Assembly (NCBI RefSeq): GCF_036186745.1
Contig: NZ_CP108086.1
Span: forward strand, 6,076,001-6,140,000
Length of the DNA: 64,000 bases
Direction: 5' to 3'
Source: Microbispora hainanensis
Lineage (GTDB): Bacteria; Actinomycetota; Actinomycetes; Streptosporangiales; Streptosporangiaceae
Position numbers and translations under genes: made by a program. The notes under the pieces are model-generated. The model did no database searches. It saw only the letters and a program-made list of their open reading frames with translations, and was not told the DNA's origin. Positions 25,948-35,179 of the stretch are shown in pieces; the first letter of the stretch is position 1, and the number at the start of each line of letters is the position of its first letter.

Positions 25948-26829
25948 GTGATCGTCACGGTGCTTCTCGGCCTGGCGGCCGCGGCCCTCCTCGGCCTTGG
26001 CTGGGTCGCGCAGCAGCACGTCGCCTACACCGAGCCGCTGGGCGAGATGCTGCACGTGCGCCTGCTGTTCGACCTGGCGCGCAAACCGGTGTGGCTGGCG
26101 GGGATCGGCGCGATGGTCGGCGGGCAGGTCCTCGGCGCACTGGCCCTGCAACGTGCCGACGTGGCCTCAGTGGAGCCGCTTCTGGCGACCAACCTCATCT
26201 TCGCCCTCGCCGCGGCGGCCCTGTTCTACCAGGAGCGCCTGGGCGCGGCGGAGTGGCTGGGCGCGGTGCTGGTCAGCGGTGGCGTGGCCGCCTTCCTCCT
26301 GGCCGGCCGCCCCCAGGGCGGCGGGATATCGGCGTCGGGCTCCATGGTGTGGATCGCCGTGCTGGTCGTGGCGGGCGTGGCCGCGGGCATGGTCGCCGTG
26401 GCGCTGCGGGCGCCCCTGCAGACCAAGGCGATGCTGCTCGCCGCCGCCGCGGGGGCGCTGTACGGCCTCCAGGACGCGCTGACCCGCGGGTCCCTGCTGA
26501 CGCTCGCGGAAGGACCGGCGGCGCTGTTCACCTCCTGGGAGCCCTACCTGCTGCCCGTGATCGCCGTGACCGGCATCCTGCTCAACCAGAGCGCGTTCGA
26601 CGCCGCGCCGCTGCGGGTCTCGCTGCCCGCCACCACGGCGACCGAGCCGATCGTCGGCATCGTCCTGGGCGTCGCGATGTTCGGCGAGCGCCTGCGCGTC
26701 GATCCCCCGGCCCTCGCCGGGGAGGTCGGCGGTCTGGTGGCGCTCGTGGTGGGCATCGTGATCCTCGGCCGCTCGCCGTTCCTGGCGAAGTCGGAGCAGG
26801 GCCAGCAGGCCTCGCCCGACCCCGGTTGA
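25948..26829 (+). CDS. DMT superfamily (EamA-type) transporter
   Basis: This 293-residue membrane protein has about nine or ten hydrophobic segments in two EamA-like halves (VTVLLGLAAAALLGLGWVAQ; SVEPLLATNLIFALAAAALF; VLGVAMFGERLRV). Drug/metabolite transporters of this type export small metabolites across the plasma membrane. GTG 25948 is chosen because AGGGGAG ends 8 bases before it; GTG 25939 is too close to that site. It is divergent from the tetR-monooxygenase pair and could export their substrate or product. Confidence 0.85.
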   Translation: MIVTVLLGLAAAALLGLGWVAQQHVAYTEPLGEMLHVRLLFDLARKPVWLAGIGAMVGGQVLGALALQRADVASVEPLLATNLIFALAAAALFYQERLGAAEWLGAVLVSGGVAAFLLAGRPQGGGISASGSMVWIAVLVVAGVAAGMVAVALRAPLQTKAMLLAAAAGALYGLQDALTRGSLLTLAEGPAALFTSWEPYLLPVIAVTGILLNQSAFDAAPLRVSLPATTATEPIVGIVLGVAMFGERLRVDPPALAGEVGGLVALVVGIVILGRSPFLAKSEQGQQASPDPG

Positions 26830-27132
26830 GTCGCGCTCGAAAGGGCACCGCGGAACGACTTCACGATCAAACTGTGGGACCAGGCCCATCACGGCGCCGG
26901 CTACCTGATGGTCTATGTCACCAAGCCGGGCTTCGCCCCGACCCGGCAGGCGGTGGGCTGGAACGACCTGCAGCTGCTCACCAAGACCGGGAGGTACGCC
27001 CCCGCCGACTGTTACCCGGTCGATCTCAGCGCCTCGGGCCGCAGCGGCCGGGCCGTGGTCTGCACGATCTGGCAGGCCTCGCACCTGGACCAGACGTTCT
27101 TCTTCTGCAGCGACGTGAACTTCACGAGCTGA
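26830..27132 (+). pseudogene. C-terminal remnant of an AA10 lytic polysaccharide monooxygenase
   Basis: Directly after the transporter stop the same frame encodes about 100 residues matching the C-terminal half of actinobacterial AA10 enzymes: RNDFTIKLWDQAHHGAGYLM, VYVTKPGFAPTRQAVGWNDL and SGRSGRAVVCTIWQASHLDQ with FFFCSDVNF. The N-terminal half is missing, including the signal peptide and the first histidine of the copper brace, so the product would be inactive. A 74-codon frame from ATG 26908 remains open. The gene has probably lost its 5' end by deletion next to the transporter. Confidence 0.65.
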
Positions 27133-27146
27133 CACCCGGCGCGAAA

Positions 27147-27179
27147 CGGGCCCCGCCGGACGTCGTCCGGCGGGGCCCG
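27147..27179. terminator. Strong bidirectional hairpin terminator
   Basis: Fifteen-bp perfect arms, CGGGCCCCGCCGGAC at 27147-27161 and its complement at 27165-27179, with a three-base loop. It lies between the LPMO remnant (plus) and the M28 peptidase (minus) and can terminate both. Confidence 0.8.
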
Positions 27180-27185
27180 CGTGGT

Positions 27186-28742
27186 TCATCGCGTCGCGGC
27201 GGTGCCGCCCGCGGCGGCTGTGGTGGCCGCAGTGGTGCGCGCGGCGGCGGCGGTGGTGCGGTTGTCCGGGCCGGGCAGGTCGCGGCTGAAGGCGTAGACG
27301 GCCGCGGCGGTGGCGATCGCGCCGGTGTTCAGCGCGAGCGCCTTGTCGCTGATGTTGGCGATGGTGTCGCAGGCCTGGTGATAGCAGGGGTCGTACGCCT
27401 GGCCGGCGGTGCCGCCGAACATCGCCTGCTCCTCGGCCGTCTTGACGCCCTCGGCGCCGGTGAACGTCCCGCCGGACGGGATCCCGGCCGCGATGAAGGG
27501 CCCGTAGTCCGACCGTCCGTCGAAGTCGGTGCCGTTATGGCGCTGGTGGAGGGCGTCGAAGTACTTCTCGAAGAGCTTCTCGATCTCGGCGGAGCCCTCC
27601 GGCCCGGGACCCGCGCCGGTGGCGTCGGAGTCGTCACCGTCGTAGATCTTCAGCGCGTAGTTCGGGGAGCCGACCATGTCGAAGTTCAGGTACAGCTTGA
27701 TCTTCGCCAGGTCGGCCGGGGACAGGCTCGCGACGTAGTGCTCGGCGCCGAGCAGGCCCAGCTCCTCGGCGCTCCAGAAGGAGAAGCGCAGCTTGTTGCG
27801 GGTCGGGATCTTGCCCAGCACCGTGGCGACCTCCAGGATCGCGGCGCTGCCCGAGCCGTTGTCGTTGATGCCGGGCCCGGCGAGCACGCTGTCGAGGTGC
27901 GCCCCGAGCTGCACCACCCTGTTCGCGTCGCCCCACCGGGAGTCGGCGATGACGTTGTGGGTCGTACGGATCTCGCTGGTGGTGTCGGTCGTCACGCGCA
28001 CCGTGGTGCCGGCGGCCGACAGCTCCTGGCCGACGGCGAAGCTCACGCCCACGACGGGGATGTGCACGGTGGGCTCGCCCAGCGTGCCCTGCAGGGTGTC
28101 GGTGCGCCCGGGCTGGCCCTCGTTCATGATGATCACCGCGGAGGCGCCCGCGGCCTGCGCGTTCTCCGCCTTCACCTGGAAGGTGCAGGTGCCGCGCTGG
28201 ACCAGCGCGACCGCGCCCGCGGGGAAGCCGGCGAAGTCGCTCGTCTCGCACCCGGAGGTCGACGCGTTGGCCTCGGGCCCGGGAGGCAGCATGAGGTCGA
28301 CGTCGGCGACGGCGCCCGTGACGTCTCCCGAGCCGGAGTAGGTCATCGTGGCGAACTCGCCGACGCTGCTGCCGTCCGGCGGGGTGGGCGCGTACGTCTT
28401 GGGGGAGGGCGCGGTCCGCTGCAGGAGCGCGGTGGAGTTCTCCTTGAAGAACGGGAACTCGAACGCCTGCAGTTTCACCGTGTATCCGGCCTTCTTCAGC
28501 ACTCCGGCGACGTAGTCGCGGGAGGCCGCGAAACCGGGGGTGCCGGCGGCGCGCGTGCCGCCGTTGGCGTTCGCGATGTCCTGCAGCTTGCGCAGGTGCT
28601 TCTTCACCGCCGACGCGACCACGGTCTGCGCGATCTTCCCGGGGTCGGGATCGGCGTTCGCCGGCGCGGCCGGCAGCAGGGGAAGCACGAGGGCGGACGT
28701 CGCGATGGCGACGGCGGCCCGCATGCCGAGCGAGGCGCGCAT
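27186..28742 (-). CDS. Secreted M28 family aminopeptidase with PA domain
   Basis: This 518-residue zinc peptidase has a signal peptide ending near PAAPANA. A protease-associated (PA) insert is visible in VALVQRGTCTFQVKAENAQA. The M28 catalytic motifs follow: GAHLDSV, GINDNGSGSAAILEVA, SFWSAEELGLLGAEHYV (EE pair), NFDMVGSPNY and CYHQACDTI with the last zinc His. It resembles the S. griseus type leucine aminopeptidase and would trim peptides outside the cell. ATG 28742 is chosen for AAGGAGA upstream and because the signal peptide begins there. The Ala/Thr-rich C-terminal tail (TTAAAARTTAATTAAAGGTA) is low complexity. Confidence 0.92.
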   Translation of the reverse strand: MRASLGMRAAVAIATSALVLPLLPAAPANADPDPGKIAQTVVASAVKKHLRKLQDIANANGGTRAAGTPGFAASRDYVAGVLKKAGYTVKLQAFEFPFFKENSTALLQRTAPSPKTYAPTPPDGSSVGEFATMTYSGSGDVTGAVADVDLMLPPGPEANASTSGCETSDFAGFPAGAVALVQRGTCTFQVKAENAQAAGASAVIIMNEGQPGRTDTLQGTLGEPTVHIPVVGVSFAVGQELSAAGTTVRVTTDTTSEIRTTHNVIADSRWGDANRVVQLGAHLDSVLAGPGINDNGSGSAAILEVATVLGKIPTRNKLRFSFWSAEELGLLGAEHYVASLSPADLAKIKLYLNFDMVGSPNYALKIYDGDDSDATGAGPGPEGSAEIEKLFEKYFDALHQRHNGTDFDGRSDYGPFIAAGIPSGGTFTGAEGVKTAEEQAMFGGTAGQAYDPCYHQACDTIANISDKALALNTGAIATAAAVYAFSRDLPGPDNRTTAAAARTTAATTAAAGGTAATR

Positions 28743-28904
28743 TGGGCTCTCCTTCGGGTCCAATGACGGTCCGAACGGTCTCAGTGGCCCACCCCCCGAT
28801 GGGCACTGATCGGGAACTTAACTGGGTTTGACCGATACGGAAAGACCCTGTTTTCTGGCCCGCCGGGGTATTGCGCGCCCGCGCCCTGTTCTAGGTGGAG
28901 GGCT

Positions 28905-29792
28905 CTATGCGGAGGGCTGGGAGGTCAGGTTGTCGGTCGCCCAGTCGAGCAGCGTCTCGGCGGTGTCCCAGCGGCGGTTGGCCACGTTCTCGCCGAGGAT
29001 GATCCCGATCAGCCGGTGGCCGTTCCGGTCGGCGGCGAACGCCAGGCAGAACCCGGCGGCGTCCGTGGAGCCGGTCTTCACGCCGATCGCGCCCGGCAGG
29101 CCGAGCATGTGGTTGGTGTTGGACCAGTCGTACCGGCCGTCGTCGGTCGAGTGCTCGCTGGTCGAGGTGACCTTCTTGAACACCGGGTTCTTCAGCGCGA
29201 TCGCCGCGAGCCTGGCCTGGTCGCGCGCCGTGGAGTAGCCGTCGCCGTGGGACGTCGGGAGCCCGTCGGCGTTCACGTACAGGGTGTCCTTCAAGCCGAG
29301 CTGGCGTGCGGCGGCGTTCATCTTGTTCACGAAACCGGGCACGCCGGGGCCGTACACGCGGGCCAGGGCGTGCGCCGCGTCCGCGCCCGAGGGGAGCAGC
29401 AGGGCGTACAGCAGCTCGCTGACCGGCAGGGTGTCGCCGGCCTCCAGGTCGGCCGTCGAGCCGTCGTTGTCCCAGGCGTACTGAAGGTCCTCACGCTTGA
29501 TCGTGACCTTGTCGTCGAGCTTGGCGTCCCGCAGCACGACGTACGCTGTCATGATCTTGGTGAGGCTCGCGACCGGCATGCGCTTGCCGGCGTTCTTGTC
29601 CAGCAGGTCCTGCCCGGTCGTGGCGTCCCACAGATAGACGGCCCGCCCGTGCACGGCCGGCGCGTCCGTGAAAACGTGCTGCGTCAGGCGGGGGGAGGCC
29701 GGGGTGGGAGCGGCGAGAGCCGGTGATGCCACCCCGGTGGCCAGGGCAAAGGCGACCATGGCGACACCAAGGGAGAACTTTGGGGCGAACAT
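28905..29792 (-). CDS. D-Ala-D-Ala carboxypeptidase (S11, DacA-like)
   Basis: This 295-residue protein has a signal peptide (cleavage near ASPALAA) and a single S11 catalytic domain. The SxxK motif is SLTK (Ser76-Lys79) and the KTG motif is VKTGS (239-241). The second-site motif reads SGAD at 135-138 rather than the usual SxN; other actinobacterial members also vary here. It would remove terminal D-Ala from peptidoglycan stem peptides outside the membrane. There is no obvious C-terminal anchor helix, so it may be freely secreted. Confidence 0.9.
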   Translation of the reverse strand: MFAPKFSLGVAMVAFALATGVASPALAAPTPASPRLTQHVFTDAPAVHGRAVYLWDATTGQDLLDKNAGKRMPVASLTKIMTAYVVLRDAKLDDKVTIKREDLQYAWDNDGSTADLEAGDTLPVSELLYALLLPSGADAAHALARVYGPGVPGFVNKMNAAARQLGLKDTLYVNADGLPTSHGDGYSTARDQARLAAIALKNPVFKKVTSTSEHSTDDGRYDWSNTNHMLGLPGAIGVKTGSTDAAGFCLAFAADRNGHRLIGIILGENVANRRWDTAETLLDWATDNLTSQPSA

Positions 29793-30043
29793 GCGAATCA
29801 GCGTGCCATGAATATTCGGGCAGGTAAGGCGAAAGTTCGCAAAATATCAGCAAAGCGGCGAAACGCCTGTGACGTGAGAGATCGAAGGGAATTCTCGGAC
29901 CCGTTCCCGCTGAACTGTGGACCGCGTTCCGCCCAGGCGCGCGTCCGCGCGAAAGCGCGGGTGCGGATACGTATTCCTGCCGATGCGCCGGGCGGGCCGG
30001 GGTCTCTAGCGTCGAGGGCGCCGACGAGACCCCGAGGTGAAGC

Positions 30044-31330
30044 ATGCGCGTGCCGACCGCGTTTCTGCCTGCGTTCCTGCCCGTGTTCCTGTCCGCCCTC
30101 CTGACGACCTCCGCTCTCACCGTCACCTCCACGGCCGCCGAGGCCGCGGCCAAGCCCCCGCCGAAGTCCGCCGTCGACGTCGTCTATCAGCGGGCCCACT
30201 TCGGCCCCGGCCTGCGTGAGGGCGTGAAGGCGGGCGACACCCTGTCGTTCGCCGCCCCCGTGGGCACGACCTCCTACACCGACGCGCTCGGCACCAAGAC
30301 CTGGGAGTACGCCCGGTGGACCGGCCCCGAGCGGCCCATCGGCTTCGCCGCCACCGAGCTGGTGGCCTCCTGGAACGCCGACGTGCCCGCCGGAAGCTGG
30401 CTGCAGGTCGAGATGCGCGGCCGCCACGCCGCCGGGCAGACGAAGTGGTACGTGCTCGGCCGCTGGGCGTACGGCGACGAGGACATCCGCCGCACGTCGC
30501 TGTCCGGGCAGCGGGACGCCGACGGCACCGTCTCGGTCGACACGTTCGTGGCCGCGGCGGGCAAGGCGATCACCTCCTACCAGCTGCGCGTCACCCTCTA
30601 CCGCACGCCCGGCTCGGCCGTGAAGCCGGTCGTGCGCACGCTCGGCGCGATGGCCTCCGCGGTGCCCGACCGGGCGACCGTGCCGGTCAGTCCCGGCGGC
30701 ACGGCCTGGGGCGTCGAGCTGCCGGTGCCCCGCCGCTCGCAGAACGTCCACGAGGGCCACTACCCCGAGTGGGACGGCGGGGGAGAGGCATGGTGCAGCC
30801 CGACCTCGACCACCATGGTCCTCGGCTACTGGGGCAAGTGGCCCAGCGAGCAGGACACCTCCTGGGTGGACCCCGCCGACCCCGACCCCGAGGTCGACTA
30901 CGCCGCCAGATACACCTACGACTACGCGTACGAGGGAGCGGGCAACTGGCCGTTCAACGCCGCCTACGCCGGGCGATATGGGCTTGAGGGGTTCGTCACC
31001 CGGCTCCGCTCGCTGACCGAGATGGAGCGGCTGATCCGGGCCGGCATCCCGGTCGTCACCTCGCAGTCGTTCAAGGCCGAGGAACTGCCCGGCGCCGGAT
31101 ACAGCACCAACGGCCACCTCATGGTCATCATCGGCTTCACGGCCGACGGCGACGTGATCGCCAACGACCCCGCATCGCCGGACAACGACGCGGTGCGCCA
31201 CGTCTACCCCCGGGCCAACTTCGAGAACGTCTGGCTCCGCAGCACCGGCAGCGGCGGGATCGTGTACGTCATCCACCCGAAGAACCGCCCCCTGCCGCCC
31301 ACCACTCCGGGGCTGCCGGCCAACTGGTGA
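30044..31330 (+). CDS. Secreted C39-like cysteine peptidase
   Basis: This 428-residue protein has a signal peptide (LSALLTTSALTVTSTAAEA). An N-terminal beta-rich region (to about 210) precedes a peptidase C39-like papain-fold domain with GGGEAWCSPTSTTMVLGYWG (nucleophile Cys251), YSTNGHLMVIIGF (catalytic His near 357) and IANDPASPDN (Asp). ATG 30044 has GAGGTGA upstream. It should act outside the cell on peptides or the cell wall; the target is unknown. Secreted peptidases nearby on the other strand are not part of its operon. Confidence 0.85.
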   Translation: MRVPTAFLPAFLPVFLSALLTTSALTVTSTAAEAAAKPPPKSAVDVVYQRAHFGPGLREGVKAGDTLSFAAPVGTTSYTDALGTKTWEYARWTGPERPIGFAATELVASWNADVPAGSWLQVEMRGRHAAGQTKWYVLGRWAYGDEDIRRTSLSGQRDADGTVSVDTFVAAAGKAITSYQLRVTLYRTPGSAVKPVVRTLGAMASAVPDRATVPVSPGGTAWGVELPVPRRSQNVHEGHYPEWDGGGEAWCSPTSTTMVLGYWGKWPSEQDTSWVDPADPDPEVDYAARYTYDYAYEGAGNWPFNAAYAGRYGLEGFVTRLRSLTEMERLIRAGIPVVTSQSFKAEELPGAGYSTNGHLMVIIGFTADGDVIANDPASPDNDAVRHVYPRANFENVWLRSTGSGGIVYVIHPKNRPLPPTTPGLPANW

Positions 31331-31389
31331 CCCGCCCTACAGCCCGGCCCATTGGGGACCCGCCCTATAGTGAGTCGGGTGACTGACTC
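31329..31389 (+). promoter_or_regulatory. Leaderless promoter with repeats before tetR
   Basis: TATAGT at 31366-31371 ends seven bases before GTG 31379, the spacing of a leaderless actinobacterial promoter; no ribosome-binding site is present. GACCCGCCCTAyAG occurs twice, at 31329-31342 and 31357-31370. GAGTC-n8-GACTC (31372-31389) forms an inverted repeat over the start codon. These are candidate autoregulatory sites. Confidence 0.5.
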
Positions 31390-31963
31390 GACGAACGCCC
31401 GGGTGCGGGCCGCGAGCGCCAAGCGGCGGCGGCTGACGGCCGCCGCCGCCGAGGTCGTGCACCGGCAGGGCGCCGAGCGCACGACCATCGCCGACATCGC
31501 CCGCGCCGCCGACGTCCCGGTCGGCAACGTGTACTACTACTTCAAGACCAAGGACGAGCTCGTCGCCGCGGCGCTGGACGAGCACGCCCGCCACCTGCGG
31601 GATCTCACCGAACGGCTGGAGCGGCTGCCGGACCCCCGGGAGCGGCTCAAGGGCCTCGTGGAGACCTGGGTCGGCCAGCGTGACGTCGCGGCCCGCTACG
31701 GATGCCCGACCGGCACGCTCGCCGCCGAGCTGGACAAACGCGACGAGGGCGGCCTGGACGCGGAGGCGGGCAGGGTCATCCGGCTGCTGCTCGACTGGGT
31801 CGAGCAGCAGTTCCGCGAGCTCGGCCTGCCCGAGCCCGACGGCCTCGCCCTGACCCTGGTGGCCGGCTATCAGGGCATGTCGCTGCTGGCCAACGCCCTG
31901 CGCGACCCCGAGATCATGACGCGCGAGGGCGCCCGGCTGATCGGCTGGCTCGACTCGCTGTGA
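31379..31963 (+). CDS. TetR/AcrR family regulator
   Basis: This 194-residue regulator has its helix-turn-helix at about residues 32-60 (TIADIARAADVPVGNVYYYF). The C-terminal domain contains WVGQRDVAARYGCPTGTLAAELDKR, typical of regulators of reductase or dehalogenase genes. GTG 31379 is taken as the start from the TATAGT box seven bases upstream, with no Shine-Dalgarno. It stands alone after the C39 gene; the downstream gene is convergent, so the target is probably itself or elsewhere. Confidence 0.87.
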   Translation: MTDSTNARVRAASAKRRRLTAAAAEVVHRQGAERTTIADIARAADVPVGNVYYYFKTKDELVAAALDEHARHLRDLTERLERLPDPRERLKGLVETWVGQRDVAARYGCPTGTLAAELDKRDEGGLDAEAGRVIRLLLDWVEQQFRELGLPEPDGLALTLVAGYQGMSLLANALRDPEIMTREGARLIGWLDSL

Positions 31964-31971
31964 TGCCCACC

Positions 31972-32007
31972 GCGATACTCACTGCGATACTCACTGCGAT
32001 ATCCACC
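31972..32007. repeat. 12-bp tandem repeat (three units)
   Basis: GCGATACTCACT is repeated at 31972 and 31984, with GCGATATCCACC at 31996, filling the short space between two convergent genes. No hairpin terminator is evident there. Confidence 0.75.
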
Positions 32008-32024
32008 GCGCCGCCCGGGGAGGC

Positions 32025-33710
32025 TCATCCGGCGTCCGAGCCTGCCGTACGCTTCGCGAGCAGCGTGGTCAGGGCCGTGGTCCGCGCGTCGTCCCACCCG
32101 TCCGGCGGGGCGATCCGCGCCCACGCCGCGATCACCTCGCCGTCGTAGTCGTGGCCGTGCCCCGGCGGCGCGTCGAGGGAGAAGACCAGGTCTGCCGTGA
32201 TCTGCCAGAACGTCACGAACGGATACCACCGCATCCAGGGCAGCACGTCGTCGCCGCGCCGCTCCTCCAGCCAGTCGGGCCGGGCGAGGATGAGCCGGGG
32301 CGTCCACCACACGATCGGGTCGGAGGGATGCTGCAGGTAGACCACCCGCGGCGCGTTCCAGGGCGACGCGGGCGCGTCCAGGTCGGAGGGACGGTTGGCG
32401 AAGCGCACGGTCTCGCCGTTCCGGTAGACGGGCAGCGTCTCCCCGCTGCCCGGGTCCCGGTCGTCGACGAGCCGCCGCCACAGCGCGCTGCTGTCCGGCG
32501 GACCGACGAGCAGCGCGCCGTCGGTGCGCTCACGCAGGTCCCGGTCGCCGTCGAACGCCGACTCCGCGCCGAACGCCCCCAGGCTCTCCCCGAAGACCAG
32601 CAGCTTGGGCCGGTGCCCGGCGGGCAGCGCCGACCAGCGGGCGTACACCTGGTCGAACAGCTCGCGCCCGGCCGCCCTGGCCCGCTCGCGGTCCACCAGG
32701 AACGACAGCCAGCTCGGCAGATAGGAGTACTGCATGGAGACCAGCGCGGTGTCTCCGCCGTACATGAACTCCAGGGCGGCGGCCGCCTGCGGGTCCACCC
32801 AGCCGGTGCCGGTCGTCGTGATCACGCAGAGCACCTTGCGGCCGAACGCGCCGGTGCGCTCCAGTTCCCGTACGGCCAGGGCGGCCCTTTGGCGTACGGT
32901 CGCGGCGGAGTCGAGCCCCGCGTAGACCCGGATCGGGGGAACGGCCGGCCGCCCCGTGAACTGGCTCAGCTCGCCCACCGTCGGCGCCTGCGCGACGAAG
33001 GCGCGGCCCTCCAGACCCAGGGACGCCCAGGAGGCCAGTGAGGAGGGGCTGCCCGACAGCGTGGCGGCCGTCGGCGGGGTGATGCCGGGAGCGGTCTCGG
33101 TGTTGATCGCGGCGAAGCTGTGATCGGCCCCCTTGAGCAGGGCCTCGGTGAGGATCCCGTCGGTCAGCAAGACGGCCAGCACGCCCACCCCGAGACCGGC
33201 GGCGAACCGCGCGGCCGTCGCGGGGAACCGCCGCCCGAGGAGGCGGCCCAGCGCCCGCGCCGCGATCCGCAGCGCCCGGGCGGCGGCCAGCAGGGCTAAG
33301 AACAGGGCCGCCGCGATCAGCGGGACGCCCAGGTAGTTGAGCCGTTCCGGCGGCTTCAGCCCCATCAGCACGTAGATGTCCCGCTGCGCGCGCACACCCA
33401 GGACCAGCGAGACCGCGCCGAGACCGCAGCCGAACGTCGCGACCAGCCGCCGGACCCGCCGCCTTCCCGTGCGCTGCCATGCCGCGCGCCACCGCGCCGG
33501 GAGCCGGGTCGCGGCCGGGCGTACGAGTGCGGCGGCGAGCACTCCCACCAGATAGCCGGTGGCGGCGAGGACGCCCGCGATGATCCCCTGCAGCGTCCAG
33601 GGCCGGGGCAGCAGCGACGGCGTGAGAGACAGGGAGAAGAAGGCGGCGGCGAGGACGATCCCGGCCGTGTCCAGCGGCGCGTTGAGACGCAGCCGCTGTC
33701 GTTCCCCCAT
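32025..33710 (-). CDS. Integral-membrane alpha/beta-hydrolase family protein
   Basis: This 561-residue protein has about five N-terminal membrane helices (AGIVLAAAFFSLSLTPSLLP, IIAGVLAATGYLVGVLAAAL, YLGVPLIAAALFLALLAAAR). A C-terminal alpha/beta-hydrolase domain contains PKLLVFGESLGAFGAESAFD, whose GESLG is a nucleophile elbow with Ser. This architecture matches an actinobacterial family of membrane hydrolases of unknown function. The C-terminal domain has HPSDPIVWW and a PGHGHDYDG block that could supply the Asp and His. ATG 33710 follows GGGGAGC; an in-frame ATG at 33731 is possible. The substrate is unknown. Confidence 0.8.
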   Translation of the reverse strand: MGERQRLRLNAPLDTAGIVLAAAFFSLSLTPSLLPRPWTLQGIIAGVLAATGYLVGVLAAALVRPAATRLPARWRAAWQRTGRRRVRRLVATFGCGLGAVSLVLGVRAQRDIYVLMGLKPPERLNYLGVPLIAAALFLALLAAARALRIAARALGRLLGRRFPATAARFAAGLGVGVLAVLLTDGILTEALLKGADHSFAAINTETAPGITPPTAATLSGSPSSLASWASLGLEGRAFVAQAPTVGELSQFTGRPAVPPIRVYAGLDSAATVRQRAALAVRELERTGAFGRKVLCVITTTGTGWVDPQAAAALEFMYGGDTALVSMQYSYLPSWLSFLVDRERARAAGRELFDQVYARWSALPAGHRPKLLVFGESLGAFGAESAFDGDRDLRERTDGALLVGPPDSSALWRRLVDDRDPGSGETLPVYRNGETVRFANRPSDLDAPASPWNAPRVVYLQHPSDPIVWWTPRLILARPDWLEERRGDDVLPWMRWYPFVTFWQITADLVFSLDAPPGHGHDYDGEVIAAWARIAPPDGWDDARTTALTTLLAKRTAGSDAG

Positions 33711-33918
33711 CAAGCTCCCCGATCCACGCATCTGTTCAATGGCCTACCGCATGGCTCATCGGAGCAGGCAGGTTATCAAGGTCACGAACGGGTCACGTTG
33801 CGGGCGTCCCTGCGTGAGCGGCTCCGCCGCCGTGCTGATCGGCCTCGCGGCGCGGTACGCGTTGCACGCCGAGACCGGCCGGTTCCCCCCGACGAGGTGC
33901 TCGTGGTGCTCCCAGCCG

Positions 33919-34845
33919 TCAGCCCCACCGGGGGAGCAGCGTCGTGGTGATGGCGACCTGCACGGGGTCGAGCGCCGTCCTGCCGTCATCGACGTCCCAC
34001 AGCGCGTTCTGCAACACGCGTCCGAGGGTCCAGCCGGCCGCCCGAGTACGGTCGAGCCCGACGACCTCGGTCAGCAGATCGAAGCGGCGCAGCACCGCGC
34101 GGGAGACATCGCCGGTGGCCGCCACCTCGTCCCAGCGGTTGCGCAAGGCGGGCAGCAGTTCGAACCCGGGATCGCCGGCCAGCGGTTCCGGATCGATGGC
34201 GAGCCACGGCTCCCGTTCCCCGGCGAGGATGTTGTCGTAGTGGAGGTCCCAGTGCAGCAGGCGGTCGCCGGGCTCGCCCACCAGCTCGGCCACGGCGGAC
34301 GCGCAGACGCGCACCAGCCGCCGCTCGGCCGGGTCGTGCAGCGCGCGTACGGCACGCGGGACCTGGTCGAGCATGGCGGCGGCGACCCCTGCCAGCCCCC
34401 GCATCCCCTCGGGCGCGGGCACCGCGGTCAGACGGGCCAGCAGTTCGGCCAGGATCCGCAGGGCCGTGAGGTCGTCGGCCACCGCCGACAGGGGCAGGGC
34501 CGAGTCGAGCCGTTCCAGCAACTGCGTGCCGGTCCGCTCGTCGTGGTCGAGCAGGCGTACGACGCCGTCGCCGTTCCACGCCCGCAGGCCGGCGGCCACA
34601 CCGGCGGTCGCCTCCCGGGGCCGCTGAAGCTTGAGCACCGCGGGTGTCCCGTCGGCCCGGATCACGGGCAGGGCCAGGGAGGCCATGCCATGGGCCGCCG
34701 CGCCGTCGGGTCTCAGTCGCCAGCGTTCCAGGAACTCGCCCCCCACGCGGGGAAGCTCCGCGATCCAGGCACGCTCCTCGGCGCCGCGCCCGCCGTAGGA
34801 CGCGGCGAACGCGTCGGGAACGTCGATGCGATAGGAGACGGTCAT
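33919..34845 (-). CDS. Streptomycin 6-kinase-like aminoglycoside phosphotransferase (APH(6) family)
   Basis: This 308-residue protein has the phosphotransferase catalytic motif LLHWDLHYDNILAG (HxDxxxxN) and the metal-binding block LAIDPEPLAGDPGFELLPAL, which match the aminoglycoside/hydroxyurea resistance kinase family (StrA/APH(6)). The ATP-binding lysine is in AVLKLQRP. The N-terminal ALPVIRADG block is also typical. It could inactivate an aminoglycoside in the cytosol, or be a housekeeping kinase of this family; the sequence does not decide. A TTGACA box (34879-34874, minus strand) lies about 30 bp upstream. Confidence 0.82.
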   Translation of the reverse strand: MTVSYRIDVPDAFAASYGGRGAEERAWIAELPRVGGEFLERWRLRPDGAAAHGMASLALPVIRADGTPAVLKLQRPREATAGVAAGLRAWNGDGVVRLLDHDERTGTQLLERLDSALPLSAVADDLTALRILAELLARLTAVPAPEGMRGLAGVAAAMLDQVPRAVRALHDPAERRLVRVCASAVAELVGEPGDRLLHWDLHYDNILAGEREPWLAIDPEPLAGDPGFELLPALRNRWDEVAATGDVSRAVLRRFDLLTEVVGLDRTRAAGWTLGRVLQNALWDVDDGRTALDPVQVAITTTLLPRWG

Positions 34846-35179
34846 CGGGGCCCGATCATCGGGCAGACGTCTGTGTCAAGGCATCCCCTCACCCTGCCGA
34901 GCGGCACCGGGCAGCCTATCGCCCGTCGCGGGTGCCGGGCCGGCGGCGAGGATCGCATTGCGCCCGTTGCCCCACGCGTCGGCGACCTCGACTCCCGCGC
35001 CCTCGTCGATCACCGGACACGCATGGCAGAAAACCTTCTAGTGGACGCCCTGCGTCCCTGCCGCTGCTCGTCCCGCCGCCCGCAACCGGACGGAGCCCAG
35101 CATATTGGCGCCCCTTTCCGGGGGCGTGCTGCGTTGCTAGATTCCGAAGCGAGAATTCATTTCAGTTCTGGGAGGTGTG
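34846..35179. other. Intergenic region between aph and iclR genes
   Basis: This stretch carries the aph promoter on its left and the IclR promoter on its right. The last 30 bases are unusually AT-rich (GAGAATTCATTTCAGTT) and contain TTCCGAAGCGAGAATTC, a loose inverted repeat that could be an IclR site. A GCGCCCC-TTTCC-GGGGGCG hairpin lies near 35109-35127. No protein remnant was recognised. Confidence 0.4.

Noticed and set aside
35018-35060. Small gene starting ATGGCAGAAAACC upstream of iclR
   Set aside because: No ribosome site, quick change to Arg/Cys-rich sequence and no recognisable family.
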